Assembly (NCBI RefSeq): GCF_002797375.1
Contig: NZ_KZ454941.1
Span: 1,256,503 to 1,320,502, forward strand
Reading direction: 5' to 3'
From: Bacillus sp. FJAT-42315
Lineage (GTDB): Bacteria; Bacillota; Bacilli; Bacillales; Domibacillaceae
Length of the DNA: 64,000 nucleotides
Position 1 is the first letter of the stretch. Each line of letters starts with the position of its first letter. Below, piece after piece: positions 26,935-36,041 of this stretch. Made by a program: the position numbers and the translations under genes. The notes beneath the pieces were generated by a model, which ran no database searches, had not been told where the DNA came from, and saw only the letters and a list, made by a program, of their open reading frames with translations.

Positions 26935-28131
26935 ATGAAAAAAGAATGGACAAACCTGCAAAAGACAGGGCTTTTCGTTGTAATTGCCGTACTTTTTACC
27001 GATATGATCATGTATAGCTTGCTTGTGCCGATCACCCCTTATATTGATAAAACGTATCAACCGACTTCGACGATGATGGGAGTCTTATTTAGTACATATG
27101 CGGTCGGATTATTAATCGCCACCCCTTTTTTAGGGCGACTATCGGATAAGATTGGTCGAAAAATCCCGATGCTAGTAGGAATTTTTGCACTCATTATTTC
27201 CACGCTGTTATTTATTGTTGCAGAGCATATGTGGGTGTTAATCATTGCTCGTTTTATTCAAGGTGTGGCGGCTGGTGCCTCGTGGACGGCTGGTTTTGCC
27301 TTGCTGGCTGATTTATTTCCGGGGAAAAGCAGAGGACCAATTATGGGTTTTGCTTTATCAGCTGTATCGGCGGGGACATTGCTCGGCGCGCCTGTTGGAG
27401 GTTGGCTGTTTAATCTAGGTGGTTACCAATTGCCTTTCATTGTAACGATTGTGTGTAATTTGATCATTTTTCTTGTGACTTTATTTTTACTAAAAGAACC
27501 AAAGCGTACGCCATCTCAATCACAAAGTAGCATTCTTTCCTTGTTGAAAGTGAGAGAAGTGAGATGGATTACGGCTGTCATTTTGATTGGTGAAGGAATG
27601 ATCACGATGCTAGAGCCTGTATTACCGATATATGCCGCTAACAATTTGAGCATGGATGCTCAAGCGATTGGCTTGTTATTTGGTGTGATGACGATTGCCT
27701 ATAGTGTATGCTCACCAATTTCAGGTTCGCTCTCTAGCAAATATAATTCCTATAAAATTATGATAATCGGTCTATTTTTGATGGCATTATCGTTGCCGTT
27801 TCTTGTGATCAGCACCTCGATGTGGGCACTTGTATTTGCTGGTATTGCTATTGGAGGAGCAGCTGGCTTTACTCTTTCTCCGACTCTTTCGGCATTAGGA
27901 GAGGTAGTCGATGACAATGGCGGCGATGGGGATGAATACGGAACGGCGTATGCTTTTTTTAATATGCTGTTTGCGTTCGCGATGATTATTGGTCCTCTGC
28001 TTGGTGGAGTGTTAACCGATATGATGACTGTTCCGAGTGCGATATATACGTCTAGCCTATTGATGATTGCTGCTACTAGCTGGCTTGTACGATTAATGAA
28101 AAAGCAGAAAAGTTATGTGTCAACTAAATGA
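26935..28131 (+). CDS. MFS transporter, drug:H+ antiporter type
   Basis: A 398-aa, 12-segment major facilitator. The loop 2-3 motif A is visible (GRLSDKIGRK near 72-81), and the fourth/fifth-segment region carries RFIQGVAAG and GFALSAVSAGTLLGAPVGG (motif C of antiporters). This argues for DHA1-type efflux; the substrate is unknown. It has a GGGAGAGG site and its own terminator, so it is separate from the TCS-RND genes, though all three form an insertion relative to B. subtilis. Confidence 0.88.
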   Translation: MKKEWTNLQKTGLFVVIAVLFTDMIMYSLLVPITPYIDKTYQPTSTMMGVLFSTYAVGLLIATPFLGRLSDKIGRKIPMLVGIFALIISTLLFIVAEHMWVLIIARFIQGVAAGASWTAGFALLADLFPGKSRGPIMGFALSAVSAGTLLGAPVGGWLFNLGGYQLPFIVTIVCNLIIFLVTLFLLKEPKRTPSQSQSSILSLLKVREVRWITAVILIGEGMITMLEPVLPIYAANNLSMDAQAIGLLFGVMTIAYSVCSPISGSLSSKYNSYKIMIIGLFLMALSLPFLVISTSMWALVFAGIAIGGAAGFTLSPTLSALGEVVDDNGGDGDEYGTAYAFFNMLFAFAMIIGPLLGGVLTDMMTVPSAIYTSSLLMIAATSWLVRLMKKQKSYVSTK

Positions 28132-28147
28132 AGAGTGGAAATGGAAT

Positions 28148-28187
28148 CCGCTGTCTTATCATCTATATGGTAAGACAGCGGTTTTTT
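28148..28187 (+). terminator. Terminator after the MFS gene
   Basis: An 11-bp perfect stem (CCGCTGTCTTA / TAAGACAGCGG) is followed by six Ts. Confidence 0.9.
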
Positions 28188-28208
28188 CATTTCCAACATT
28201 GGAAATTT

Positions 28209-28241
28209 GTTCATGTATAGTTCATATTGTTGCGGTATGAT
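28209..28241 (+). promoter_or_regulatory. TCS operator-promoter with GTTCAT direct repeat
   Basis: Two GTTCAT copies (28209-28214 and 28220-28225) are 11 bp apart, then 10 bases, then a TATGAT -10 (28236-28241). The direct repeat replaces the -35 region. The same layout recurs at 30334-30366, ahead of the RND gene. It is a probable binding site of the encoded response regulator. Confidence 0.65.
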
Positions 28242-28269
28242 GGAAGAAAACAGTAGGAGGAATAGACTC

Positions 28270-28944
28270 ATGGTGCAGATTTTAGTGGCCGAGGATGATC
28301 CTAATATTCAACGGTTGTTGAAAATTTACTTAGAGCCTGAAGGGTTTGAAGTCATTCAAGCTTACGATGGGCAAGAAGCGCTTCATAAACTATTTGAGCT
28401 TCAGCCGGAATTACTCGTGTTAGATATTATGATGCCGAAAATAGATGGGATCGAGGTTTGTAAGGAAGTGCGTACTTTTTCGCAGTTACCGATTTTAATG
28501 GTCACTGCCAAAGGAGAACGAATCGATAAATTAAATGGCTTTCAAAATGGAGCGGATGATTATATCGTGAAACCGTTTGATCCGATGGAGCTTGTGATGC
28601 GAGTGAAAGCTTTATTAAGAAGATATCGGATTAGCTGGTCTCATCATCTTCAGCTTGGGAGTGTATTACTCGATAAATTAGCGTTGAGCGTTTCAATGAA
28701 CGATCAATCGATTGTGCTCCCACAAAAGGAGTTTGAGTTATTATTTCGTTTAGCTAGCTACCCAGGAAAAATTTTCACTCGCGCTCAACTAATCGAGCAA
28801 ATTTGGGGGATGGATTATGAAGGAGATGAGCGAACTGTTGACGTTCACATCAAGCGAATTCGTGAGCGAACGAGGCAAATGGATGAACATTTTAAAATTG
28901 TAACAGTTCGTGGACTCGGATACCGTTTAGAAGTGGTGTCATGA
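28270..28944 (+). CDS. Response regulator, OmpR family
   Basis: A 224-aa two-domain regulator. The receiver has the acidic pair E8/D9/D10 region (VAEDDPN), the phospho-acceptor D52 (LVLDIMMPK), T79-type Thr in LMVTAK and K in YIVKPFD. The winged-helix DNA-binding domain (about 127-224) ends in the typical RTVDVHIKRIRER and VRGLGYRLE. The start is ATG 28270 with TAGGAGGA upstream; further upstream codons overlap the promoter. The stop overlaps the kinase start (ATGA). Confidence 0.93.
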   Translation: MVQILVAEDDPNIQRLLKIYLEPEGFEVIQAYDGQEALHKLFELQPELLVLDIMMPKIDGIEVCKEVRTFSQLPILMVTAKGERIDKLNGFQNGADDYIVKPFDPMELVMRVKALLRRYRISWSHHLQLGSVLLDKLALSVSMNDQSIVLPQKEFELLFRLASYPGKIFTRAQLIEQIWGMDYEGDERTVDVHIKRIRERTRQMDEHFKIVTVRGLGYRLEVVS

Positions 28945-30299
28945 AAACACTATATACGAGAATTACGCTTATTTATATTTTAATTTTTATTATTAGCCTG
29001 GTGGCGGGAGTCGTCACAGTAAATTTTTTTATGGATGAAAAATATAGTAAAGAGCAAGATAAAATGCTGCTAGAGCAAGGAGAAAGCTTTATACAGATTT
29101 ACAAAATGGCTCCTGATAAGCAGTTATTAAAGCGGGAATATAGTCAACTGCTAGAATCGCTGTATTTACGCATTCAATTATATGATGAAGCAGGGAATGT
29201 TCAAGTGTTTGGTAGTGAAGAAGGGAATCAAGAAAAGATTTCCAATGATCTGGTTCAATCTGTTCAAGAGGGGAAGACGTATAAAAGCGAAAAAAATATT
29301 TTTGGCTATATGACGATGGGGCTTCCTTTCGATATTGAAGGAGAGCGATATGCGGTATTTGTCTATATTGATGATAAAGGAATGACGACCGATTTTTATC
29401 GAATATTAAACATTGGCTTGTTCGTTGCTATTTTTCTTGGAGCACTGTTAATTTTAGTTGTTTCCCGCTACATTGTTCAGCCGCTGACGAAAATGACGAA
29501 TGCCACGAAGAAGCTTGCTAAAGGACAATTTGATGTGCAGCTGCACTCGAAGCGAAAAGATGAAATCGGAACGCTCGCTAGAAGCATAGACTCCATGGCG
29601 AAAGATTTAAGCCGTCTTGAAGAAATGCGCCGCAACTTTATTTCTGACGTTTCCCATGAAATTCAAACGCCGCTTACCTCTATTCGAGGATTTTCTAAAG
29701 CATTGAAGCGAGATGGATTATCAGAAATTGATCGAATTGAATTCAGTGAAGTGATTGAACAGGAAAGCGAACGATTATCAAGATTATGCAACAATCTACT
29801 TAGCCTTGCCTCGTTAGAATCTGATCAACATCCTTTTCATCCGGTTTCCTATGCTCTAGATGAACAAATACGTGGCTTAGTTTTGAAAATGGAGCCTCAA
29901 TGGTTGGAAAAAGCGTTGGAGCTTGAGATTAAATTGCCAAAAGCAACAATTGAAGCAGACCGTGATCTGCTTTATCAAGTGTGGATGAATTTATTGCAAA
30001 ATAGTATTAAATATAATCATCAAGGCGGAACGATTCGAATATGGTTGCGACGAAAAGGGGAGCGGGTGCAAGTTGGGATAGAGGACACGGGACCTGGAAT
30101 AGCCGATGAAGACCAACGGCATATTTTTGAGCGGTTTTATCGAGCAGATACGTCTAGAACAGAAAAGGCGAGCAATGGCATTGGCTTATCTATTGTGCAG
30201 CGGATTGTGGCGATGCATCAAGGGGAGGTTCATGTATACAGTGAGGTCGGTAAGGGAAGTTGCTTCGTCGTTAGCTTGCCGCTCAAACAAAAAAGATAA
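28941..30299 (+). CDS. Sensor histidine kinase
   Basis: A 452-aa membrane kinase and partner of the preceding regulator (4-bp overlap). Two membrane segments (about 8-28 and 156-177) enclose an extracytoplasmic sensor of ~125 residues. Then HAMP (about 178-228), HisKA with phospho-acceptor H239 (DVSHEIQTPL) and the ATPase with N-box (NLLQNSIKYN), G1 (EDTGPGIA) and G2 (GIGLSIV). The input signal is unknown; control of a pump suggests envelope or antimicrobial stress. Confidence 0.93.
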   Translation: MKTLYTRITLIYILIFIISLVAGVVTVNFFMDEKYSKEQDKMLLEQGESFIQIYKMAPDKQLLKREYSQLLESLYLRIQLYDEAGNVQVFGSEEGNQEKISNDLVQSVQEGKTYKSEKNIFGYMTMGLPFDIEGERYAVFVYIDDKGMTTDFYRILNIGLFVAIFLGALLILVVSRYIVQPLTKMTNATKKLAKGQFDVQLHSKRKDEIGTLARSIDSMAKDLSRLEEMRRNFISDVSHEIQTPLTSIRGFSKALKRDGLSEIDRIEFSEVIEQESERLSRLCNNLLSLASLESDQHPFHPVSYALDEQIRGLVLKMEPQWLEKALELEIKLPKATIEADRDLLYQVWMNLLQNSIKYNHQGGTIRIWLRRKGERVQVGIEDTGPGIADEDQRHIFERFYRADTSRTEKASNGIGLSIVQRIVAMHQGEVHVYSEVGKGSCFVVSLPLKQKR

Positions 30300-30333
30300 C
30301 GAGGGGGTAAAATTTTACATAATTCCAATAATT

Positions 30334-30366
30334 GTTCATATTGAGTTCATATTCGTCTGTTATCTT
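30334..30366 (+). promoter_or_regulatory. RND-gene operator-promoter with GTTCAT direct repeat
   Basis: GTTCAT at 30334-30339 and 30345-30350 (11-bp period), 10 bases, then TATCTT at 30361-30366. Repeat, spacing and -10 position match 28209-28241 exactly. Confidence 0.65.
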
Positions 30367-30405
30367 TACAGTGAGCTCAATAAATGAAGAGGAGGCCCAT
30401 GTCAA

Positions 30406-33400
30406 ATGATTAGGTTGACAAAATGGAGTCTAAAAAATGGAATTGCTGTTTTTTTACTATGTTTATTAATTTTAGGGGGAGGAATATTTTCCTCGAGTAC
30501 GATCTCGAAAGAAATTATGCCGGATGTCACTTACCCAGCTTTATTTGTTCAAGTGACGACCCAAAATGGTACATCGGCGGAAGTAAATGAAGAGCGGATC
30601 ACGAAGCCGTTTGAAGAACAGTTGAACGCCAATGCCGATGCAAAAAGCGTGATAAGTACCACATCCAGTCAAATGATTACCTTCCAAATCGAATATCCAT
30701 ATGGTACCGACTTGGATAAATCATCTGCTAAGCTAGAATCAATTATTAATGGACTATCGCTACCGGAATATACAGAGCATAATATTTTAACGACAGACAG
30801 TATGATGAACACGATTATGCAATTTGCTTTAACATCTGATCAGCCGGATGAGTTGCAAATATTTCTCAACGATACATTGATTCCCGAAATGAAGAAGACG
30901 GAAGGAATCGCCAGCATTGATGTGAGCGGTGAATCGGAAAATCAATGGTTCATTCAAGTGGATGAGAAGAAAGCGCGAGACAATGGTTTAACGCTACAAG
31001 CTATAAGAGAAGCGTTAGATATGAGAAATAAAGATGTATCAATAGGAGCGATTGAGAGTGAGGGCAACACGATTCCTATCAGCTTAAACCGACAAATTCG
31101 TACGGTGGAAGAGCTGAAGAAGACGAAAATCACTCCTCTTGCTACACTCGGAACACCAGCAGCACCTGTGGAACTTGGAGAGATCGCTGAAATCGAGATG
31201 AAGAAAGAAGGCGGAGATCTATCTCGTTATAATGGTGACAAGGCTTTTGTGATCAATGTAACGAAAGAAAAGGGTGGAAATACCGTCGAAATAACGAAGG
31301 CTGTTGACAAACTGCTTAACCAATACCAAAAACAAGAAAACTACGAAGTGTTTTCCATTATGAATTTCGGAAACGAAATTGAGACATCTATTTCTAAACT
31401 CGTTAAAGAAGGATTATTTGGTGCATTATTTACAGTCATCGTTATTGCCCTATTTTTAAGAAGTTTCCGAGCAACGATTATTTCAATCATTTCCTTGCCG
31501 GTTTCAATCTTTGTGACGATCTTTATTTTTGAAAAAATGGGTTACAGCTTGAACGTCATGACTCTAGGTGGTTTAGCGGTAGCGATCGGACGCATCGTCG
31601 ACGATAGTATCGTTGTCATTGAAAATATTGACCGCTGGCTGAAAGAGCAAGGGGGGCAACTTCCGAAAAAAGAAATCGCTCGTAAAGCTACACAAGAAGT
31701 GATGAAGGCGATTGCTTCGTCTACGCTTGTCACTTGTATCGTCTTTTTACCGATTGTGTTCGTTACAGGCTTTACAGGTGAACAATTCCGTCCGTTTTCT
31801 TTAGCCGTTGTTTTCTCTATTCTCGCTTCATTCTTTGTTGCGATCATGTTAATTCCGATGCTTTCAAGCATATTTTTAAAGGTGAAGCCAAAGAAAGAAG
31901 AAGAAGGTAAAACGATTCGTTTCTATGAAAAAACGTTGCGTGGTGCTTTGAGACGAAAATGGCTCGTGATCATTGCTTCACTATTACTATTAGTCGGTTC
32001 CTTTGCACTTGTCCCAATGATGGGCTTTTCTTTAATGCCATCTGAAAGCGGAACATCTTTAAAAGTTGGCATGAAGCTCCCAGCCTCATCGGAAATTGAT
32101 GACACAAACACAGCTTCTGAAAAGGTAGAGAGCTATTTAGAAAGTCGTAAAGAAGTGGATTACAGTAGTGTCCAAGTGGGGCAATCTATTGATCCAATGT
32201 CGATGCAAAGTACTGAAAATCAGGCTATTTTTATTGTAAAGTTAAAAGAAGGTTATAAGGCTGATGCATTACTTAAACCATTGAAGAAAGATTTAGAAAA
32301 TGAAGTGACAACCGCCGAAATAACGGTGGAAGACTATTCAGCTACGATGGGGTCTGGACCAGCGGGTAACGTAGTCAATGTAGAATTGTATGGCGATAAT
32401 TTTGCTGCACTAGAGAAAGCTTCTAAACTAGTAGAAGACCGCTTAAAAGAAAATGATCAGTTGAAGAACATTAAAAATGAAATGACTGGCGCCCGTACAA
32501 AATGGGAAGTGGAAATCAACGATGAAGGGCGTAAAGCCAACGTCGATGGAACTCAGCTGATGGCTGCCATTCAAGAACGTTTAGTTCCGGTCCAATTAAT
32601 GGACTATGAATTAAAGGATGAAACGTATCGTCTCACACTTGAGTATGACAAAAAAGTAGCTAGTAAAGAGGACTTGTTAAACTTAAAAGTGGTAACGATG
32701 AACGGTGAAAAAGCGTTAAAAGACGTAGCCGAGCTGAAAGAAGTAAAAACACCGGTAGAGATTAAACATGAAGACGGTCAAGCGCTTGCTAAAGTAACAG
32801 CGACTGTCAAAGGCCAAAATGTTTTAGAAGTCACTCAAAAGATTGAAAAAGAAATGAAAGAGCTCTCTTTTGAAGATGGTGTGACATTAAAAACAGGGGG
32901 AGCAAACGAGGAAATCAATCAAGAGTTTTCTAAAATGATCACAGCGATGCTGATGGCCATCGGCTTAGTGTTTATCGTGTTATGTGCGACGTTCCAAGGG
33001 ATCGTCACACCGATTGTGATTTTAACATCCATTCTCTTTGTTCCGATCGGCTCATTTGGTTTGTTGTTATTAACAGGCCAGCCGTTGTCATTAAGTTCCA
33101 TGATCGGGTTACTCATGTTAATTGGTGTCGTAGTGACTAATGCGGTCGTTTTACTCGATCGTGTCGAAACGAATCGTAAGAACGGCATGGATGTGACAGA
33201 AGCTTTAGTAGAAGCAGGAAAAGTCCGTCTTCGTCCGATTGTGATGACCGCTGTTGCCACGATTTGTGCGCTTATCCCACTTGCGTTATCTAGCGACACA
33301 GAATCCGTATCAGCAGCACTGATTTCAAAAGGGCTAGCAATTACCGTCATTGGTGGACTGACGACATCCACTCTATTAACCCTTATTGTCATTCCTTCCA

Positions 33401-33462
33401 TCTATAAAGCGGTGAGACGTGATCGAAAAAATGTCATGCGCAGAGGAAGAAAAACAGCTTAA
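30406..33462 (+). CDS. RND family efflux transporter (SwrC/AcrB-like)
   Basis: A 1018-aa proton-driven pump with 12 membrane segments in the RND order: one at about 12-30, then a large extracytoplasmic loop (31-335), segments 2-6, a further segment near 515, a second large loop (540-835) and segments 8-12. Segment 4 keeps the proton-relay aspartates (GRIVDDSIVVIENI). Gram-positive members such as SwrC export lipopeptides or protect against them. It is regulated, by the shared operator, by the upstream two-component system. No membrane-fusion-protein gene is next to it. GAGGAG ribosome site. Confidence 0.92.
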   Translation: MIRLTKWSLKNGIAVFLLCLLILGGGIFSSSTISKEIMPDVTYPALFVQVTTQNGTSAEVNEERITKPFEEQLNANADAKSVISTTSSQMITFQIEYPYGTDLDKSSAKLESIINGLSLPEYTEHNILTTDSMMNTIMQFALTSDQPDELQIFLNDTLIPEMKKTEGIASIDVSGESENQWFIQVDEKKARDNGLTLQAIREALDMRNKDVSIGAIESEGNTIPISLNRQIRTVEELKKTKITPLATLGTPAAPVELGEIAEIEMKKEGGDLSRYNGDKAFVINVTKEKGGNTVEITKAVDKLLNQYQKQENYEVFSIMNFGNEIETSISKLVKEGLFGALFTVIVIALFLRSFRATIISIISLPVSIFVTIFIFEKMGYSLNVMTLGGLAVAIGRIVDDSIVVIENIDRWLKEQGGQLPKKEIARKATQEVMKAIASSTLVTCIVFLPIVFVTGFTGEQFRPFSLAVVFSILASFFVAIMLIPMLSSIFLKVKPKKEEEGKTIRFYEKTLRGALRRKWLVIIASLLLLVGSFALVPMMGFSLMPSESGTSLKVGMKLPASSEIDDTNTASEKVESYLESRKEVDYSSVQVGQSIDPMSMQSTENQAIFIVKLKEGYKADALLKPLKKDLENEVTTAEITVEDYSATMGSGPAGNVVNVELYGDNFAALEKASKLVEDRLKENDQLKNIKNEMTGARTKWEVEINDEGRKANVDGTQLMAAIQERLVPVQLMDYELKDETYRLTLEYDKKVASKEDLLNLKVVTMNGEKALKDVAELKEVKTPVEIKHEDGQALAKVTATVKGQNVLEVTQKIEKEMKELSFEDGVTLKTGGANEEINQEFSKMITAMLMAIGLVFIVLCATFQGIVTPIVILTSILFVPIGSFGLLLLTGQPLSLSSMIGLLMLIGVVVTNAVVLLDRVETNRKNGMDVTEALVEAGKVRLRPIVMTAVATICALIPLALSSDTESVSAALISKGLAITVIGGLTTSTLLTLIVIPSIYKAVRRDRKNVMRRGRKTA

Positions 33463-33479
33463 TAACAAGAAATGAATGG

Positions 33480-33540
33480 TACAAAAGCTTGGCTTATCCG
33501 ACTCGTTGAATGAGGGGGGAAAAGTCGAGCTTTTGTAGTT
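33480..33540 (+). terminator. Probable terminator after the RND gene
   Basis: ACAAAAGCT pairs with AGCTTTTGT across a long loop, followed by a T-rich tract; imperfect. Confidence 0.5.
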
Positions 33541-33568
33541 TTTAGGATAAAATGTAAAAAAAGAATAA

Positions 33569-33598
33569 TTGGCATCGATGATCAAAGTACATTATAAT
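33569..33598 (+). promoter_or_regulatory. SigA-type promoter of lcfA
   Basis: TTGGCA, 18 bases, TATAAT; the start point would fall inside the 33604-33622 palindrome. Confidence 0.65.
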
Positions 33599-33603
33599 TA
33601 AAT

Positions 33604-33622
33604 AGAATATTTTTAATATTCT
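33604..33622. promoter_or_regulatory. Palindromic operator candidate at lcfA
   Basis: AGAATATT-TTT-AATATTCT is a perfect 8-bp inverted repeat placed at the transcription start of lcfA. It does not match the FadR box seen at 35387, so a different regulator is implied. Confidence 0.5.
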
Positions 33623-33644
33623 AAATTAATAGGGAGGGATAGAG

Positions 33645-35333
33645 ATGACAGACAAGAGGTGGCTTTCGCAATATCCAAAGGAAATACCAGCAACTTTGAC
33701 GTACAAGGAGCAACCTGTTCAGCAGTACTTAACAAAGGCTGCGAAAAATTATCCTAATAAAATAGCGATTCATTTTTTAGGGAAAGAGCTGACATTTACA
33801 GAAGTGTATGAATCGGCTTTAAAACTAGCTCGCTATTTACAAAAGCTAGGCGTAGAAAAAGGAGACCGAGTAGCAATTATGTTGCCAAATGGTCCACAAG
33901 CCGTAATTAGCTATTTCGGTGTATTGTATGCCGGGGGAATTGTTGTTCAAACGAATCCGTTGTATACAGAAAGAGAAATCGAATACCAAATGAAGGACTC
34001 CGGCTCGAAAGTAATCATCACCCTTGATATTCTCTATCCACGCGTCCGCAGCGTATGGGCAAATACCAATCTTGAACATTTAATTGTAACCGCTGTCAAA
34101 GATTACTTGCCTTTTCCGAAAAACATCATTTACCCTTACATTCAGAAGAAACAAACTGGTCTCGTCGTTCACATCGAAGAATGGGGAATCAACCATGAAT
34201 TTAAAAAAATCATGGCCCATGAGAAAGCAGAAGAAATAGAGATTTCGCTCGATTTTGAAGAAGATATTGCTTTGCTTCAATATACAGGTGGGACGACAGG
34301 ATTTCCAAAAGGAGTCATGCTCACTCATAAAAACTTAATCTCCAATACAACGATGTGCGATGCTTGGTTGTACAAATGCAAGCATGGCGAAGAAGTCATC
34401 CTTGGCGTGCTCCCTTTCTTTCACGTATATGGTATGACAACGGTGATGATCTTATCGATTATGCAAGGCTATAAAATGGTGCTGCTGCCTAAATTTGATC
34501 CGAAAATGACGCTGAAAACGATTGATAAACAAAAACCGACCCTTTTTCCAGGGGCGCCAACGATTTATATTGCGCTCTTGAATGATCCAGATTTGCCGAA
34601 ATATAATCTCTCCTCCATCCATGGATGTTTGAGCGGCTCGGCTCCGTTACCAGTTGAGGTACAGCAGAAATTTGAAAAAATTACAGGTGGTAAATTGGTC
34701 GAAGGATATGGATTGTCCGAAACGTCTCCTGTCGTTCATGCTAATTTCCTTTGGGACGGCGAGCGGATCAAAGGAAGTATAGGTGTTCCTTGGCCAGATA
34801 CAGATGCTGCCATCCTTTCGATGCAAACGGGAGAATTTTTACCTCCTCGTGAGGTGGGTGAAATTGTAGTAAAAGGGCCGCAAATTATGAAAGGTTATTG
34901 GAATCGTCCAGAAGACACGGAAATGGCATTTAAAGATGGTTGGTTTTTAACGGGGGATATTGGATATATGGATGAGAAAGGCTATTTTTATATCGTGGAT
35001 CGCAAGAAGGATATGATTATTGCCGGCGGATATAATATTTACCCGCGTGAAGTGGAAGAAGTGTTGTACGAGCATGAAGCGATTCAAGAAACCGTTGTTG
35101 CGGGCGTACCAGATCCATATCGTGGCGAAACGGTGAAAGCGTATATTGTGCTAAAAGAAGGATACGAAGTAACAGAAGAAGAGATGAAGGCTTTTGCTCG
35201 CGATCATCTTGCTCCTTATAAAGTGCCGAAAATTTACGAATTTCGAAAAGAACTGCCAAAAACAGCTGTCGGAAAAATTTTGCGCCGTGCCCTCATAGAC
35301 GAAGAAAAAAAGAAACTAGAAAAAACAAGTTAA
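33645..35333 (+). CDS. lcfA: Long-chain fatty acid-CoA ligase
   Basis: Activates fatty acids to acyl-CoA with ATP. A 562-aa ANL-superfamily adenylating enzyme with the P-loop-like motif LLQYTGGTTGFPKG (about 212-225), A5 motif (EGYGLSETSPV), A7/A8 region (TGDIGYMDEKGYFYIVDRKKDMI) and the catalytic lysine in PKTAVGKILRR. It opens the lcfA-fadR-fadB-etfB-etfA set as in B. subtilis. Ribosome site GGGAGGG. Confidence 0.95.
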   Translation: MTDKRWLSQYPKEIPATLTYKEQPVQQYLTKAAKNYPNKIAIHFLGKELTFTEVYESALKLARYLQKLGVEKGDRVAIMLPNGPQAVISYFGVLYAGGIVVQTNPLYTEREIEYQMKDSGSKVIITLDILYPRVRSVWANTNLEHLIVTAVKDYLPFPKNIIYPYIQKKQTGLVVHIEEWGINHEFKKIMAHEKAEEIEISLDFEEDIALLQYTGGTTGFPKGVMLTHKNLISNTTMCDAWLYKCKHGEEVILGVLPFFHVYGMTTVMILSIMQGYKMVLLPKFDPKMTLKTIDKQKPTLFPGAPTIYIALLNDPDLPKYNLSSIHGCLSGSAPLPVEVQQKFEKITGGKLVEGYGLSETSPVVHANFLWDGERIKGSIGVPWPDTDAAILSMQTGEFLPPREVGEIVVKGPQIMKGYWNRPEDTEMAFKDGWFLTGDIGYMDEKGYFYIVDRKKDMIIAGGYNIYPREVEEVLYEHEAIQETVVAGVPDPYRGETVKAYIVLKEGYEVTEEEMKAFARDHLAPYKVPKIYEFRKELPKTAVGKILRRALIDEEKKKLEKTS

Positions 35334-35351
35334 TGTAAGCAAGCGACCCTC

Positions 35352-35380
35352 TTGACTATGTCAGAAAAAAAAGATAATAT
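35352..35380 (+). promoter_or_regulatory. SigA-type promoter of fadR-fadB-etfBA
   Basis: TTGACT, 17 bases, TAATAT, immediately upstream of the FadR box. Confidence 0.7.
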
Positions 35381-35386
35381 AGAATC

Positions 35387-35406
35387 ATGAATGAATAGTC
35401 ATTCAT
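35387..35406. promoter_or_regulatory. FadR operator
   Basis: ATGAATGAATAGTCATTCAT contains TGAATGA-nnnn-TCATTCA, the FadR-type palindrome known from Bacillus. It lies at the start of transcription of fadR, so FadR should repress its own operon until acyl-CoA releases it. Confidence 0.85.
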
Positions 35407-35429
35407 TTGGCGGTTAGGAGGGGCAGCTT

Positions 35430-36014
35430 GTGAAAAAAAACAAACCAAAATACCATCAAATCATTGATGCAGCGGTCGTTGTCATTGCAGAAAACGGTTA
35501 TCATCAAGCGCAAGTGTCTAAAATTGCGAAACAGGCAGGCGTAGCGGATGGAACCATTTATTTATACTTTAAAAATAAAGATGATATATTAATTTCTCTG
35601 TTCCGTGAAAAAATGGGGGATTTTGTCGTAAAAATTAAAGAAGCTGTAGCAGGAAAATCGACAGCGGCGGAGAAGTTATTAGTGTTGGTAGAAAACCATT
35701 TTAAAATGTTGTCGGAAGATCCTCATTTAGCCGTCGTCACTCAACTCGAAGTTCGACAGTCGATCAAGGAGTTGCGCTTGCAAATTAATGCCGTCATTAA
35801 AGACTATTTGTTGTTAATGGATGACATTTTAAAAGAAGGCGTACAAACGGGTGAGTTTAGGGAGTCGCTAAATATTTTACTCGCTCGGCAAATGATTTTC
35901 GGCACGATGGATGAAACCGTTACCACTTGGGTGGTGAATGATCAAAAATATGATCTCAAAGCACTTGCAAGAGAAGTGGGAGACATGTTGTTGAATGGAT
36001 TTTCTGCCCGTTAA
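35430..36014 (+). CDS. fadR: Fatty acid degradation regulator FadR (TetR family)
   Basis: A 194-aa TetR repressor, the same length as B. subtilis FadR (YsiA). N-terminal helix-turn-helix (about 25-46, VSKIAKQAGVADGTIYLYFKNK) and an all-helical ligand domain that binds long-chain acyl-CoA. The operator overlaps its own promoter. Start is GTG 35430 with AGGAGGGG upstream. Confidence 0.94.
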   Translation: MKKNKPKYHQIIDAAVVVIAENGYHQAQVSKIAKQAGVADGTIYLYFKNKDDILISLFREKMGDFVVKIKEAVAGKSTAAEKLLVLVENHFKMLSEDPHLAVVTQLEVRQSIKELRLQINAVIKDYLLLMDDILKEGVQTGEFRESLNILLARQMIFGTMDETVTTWVVNDQKYDLKALAREVGDMLLNGFSAR

Positions 36015-36041
36015 CGAATCGAATAAAGGGATGGTGAGAAA

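Noticed and set aside
32919-33401. 160-codon minus-strand frame inside the RND gene
   Set aside because: It is fully antisense to conserved membrane segments of a clear coding gene.
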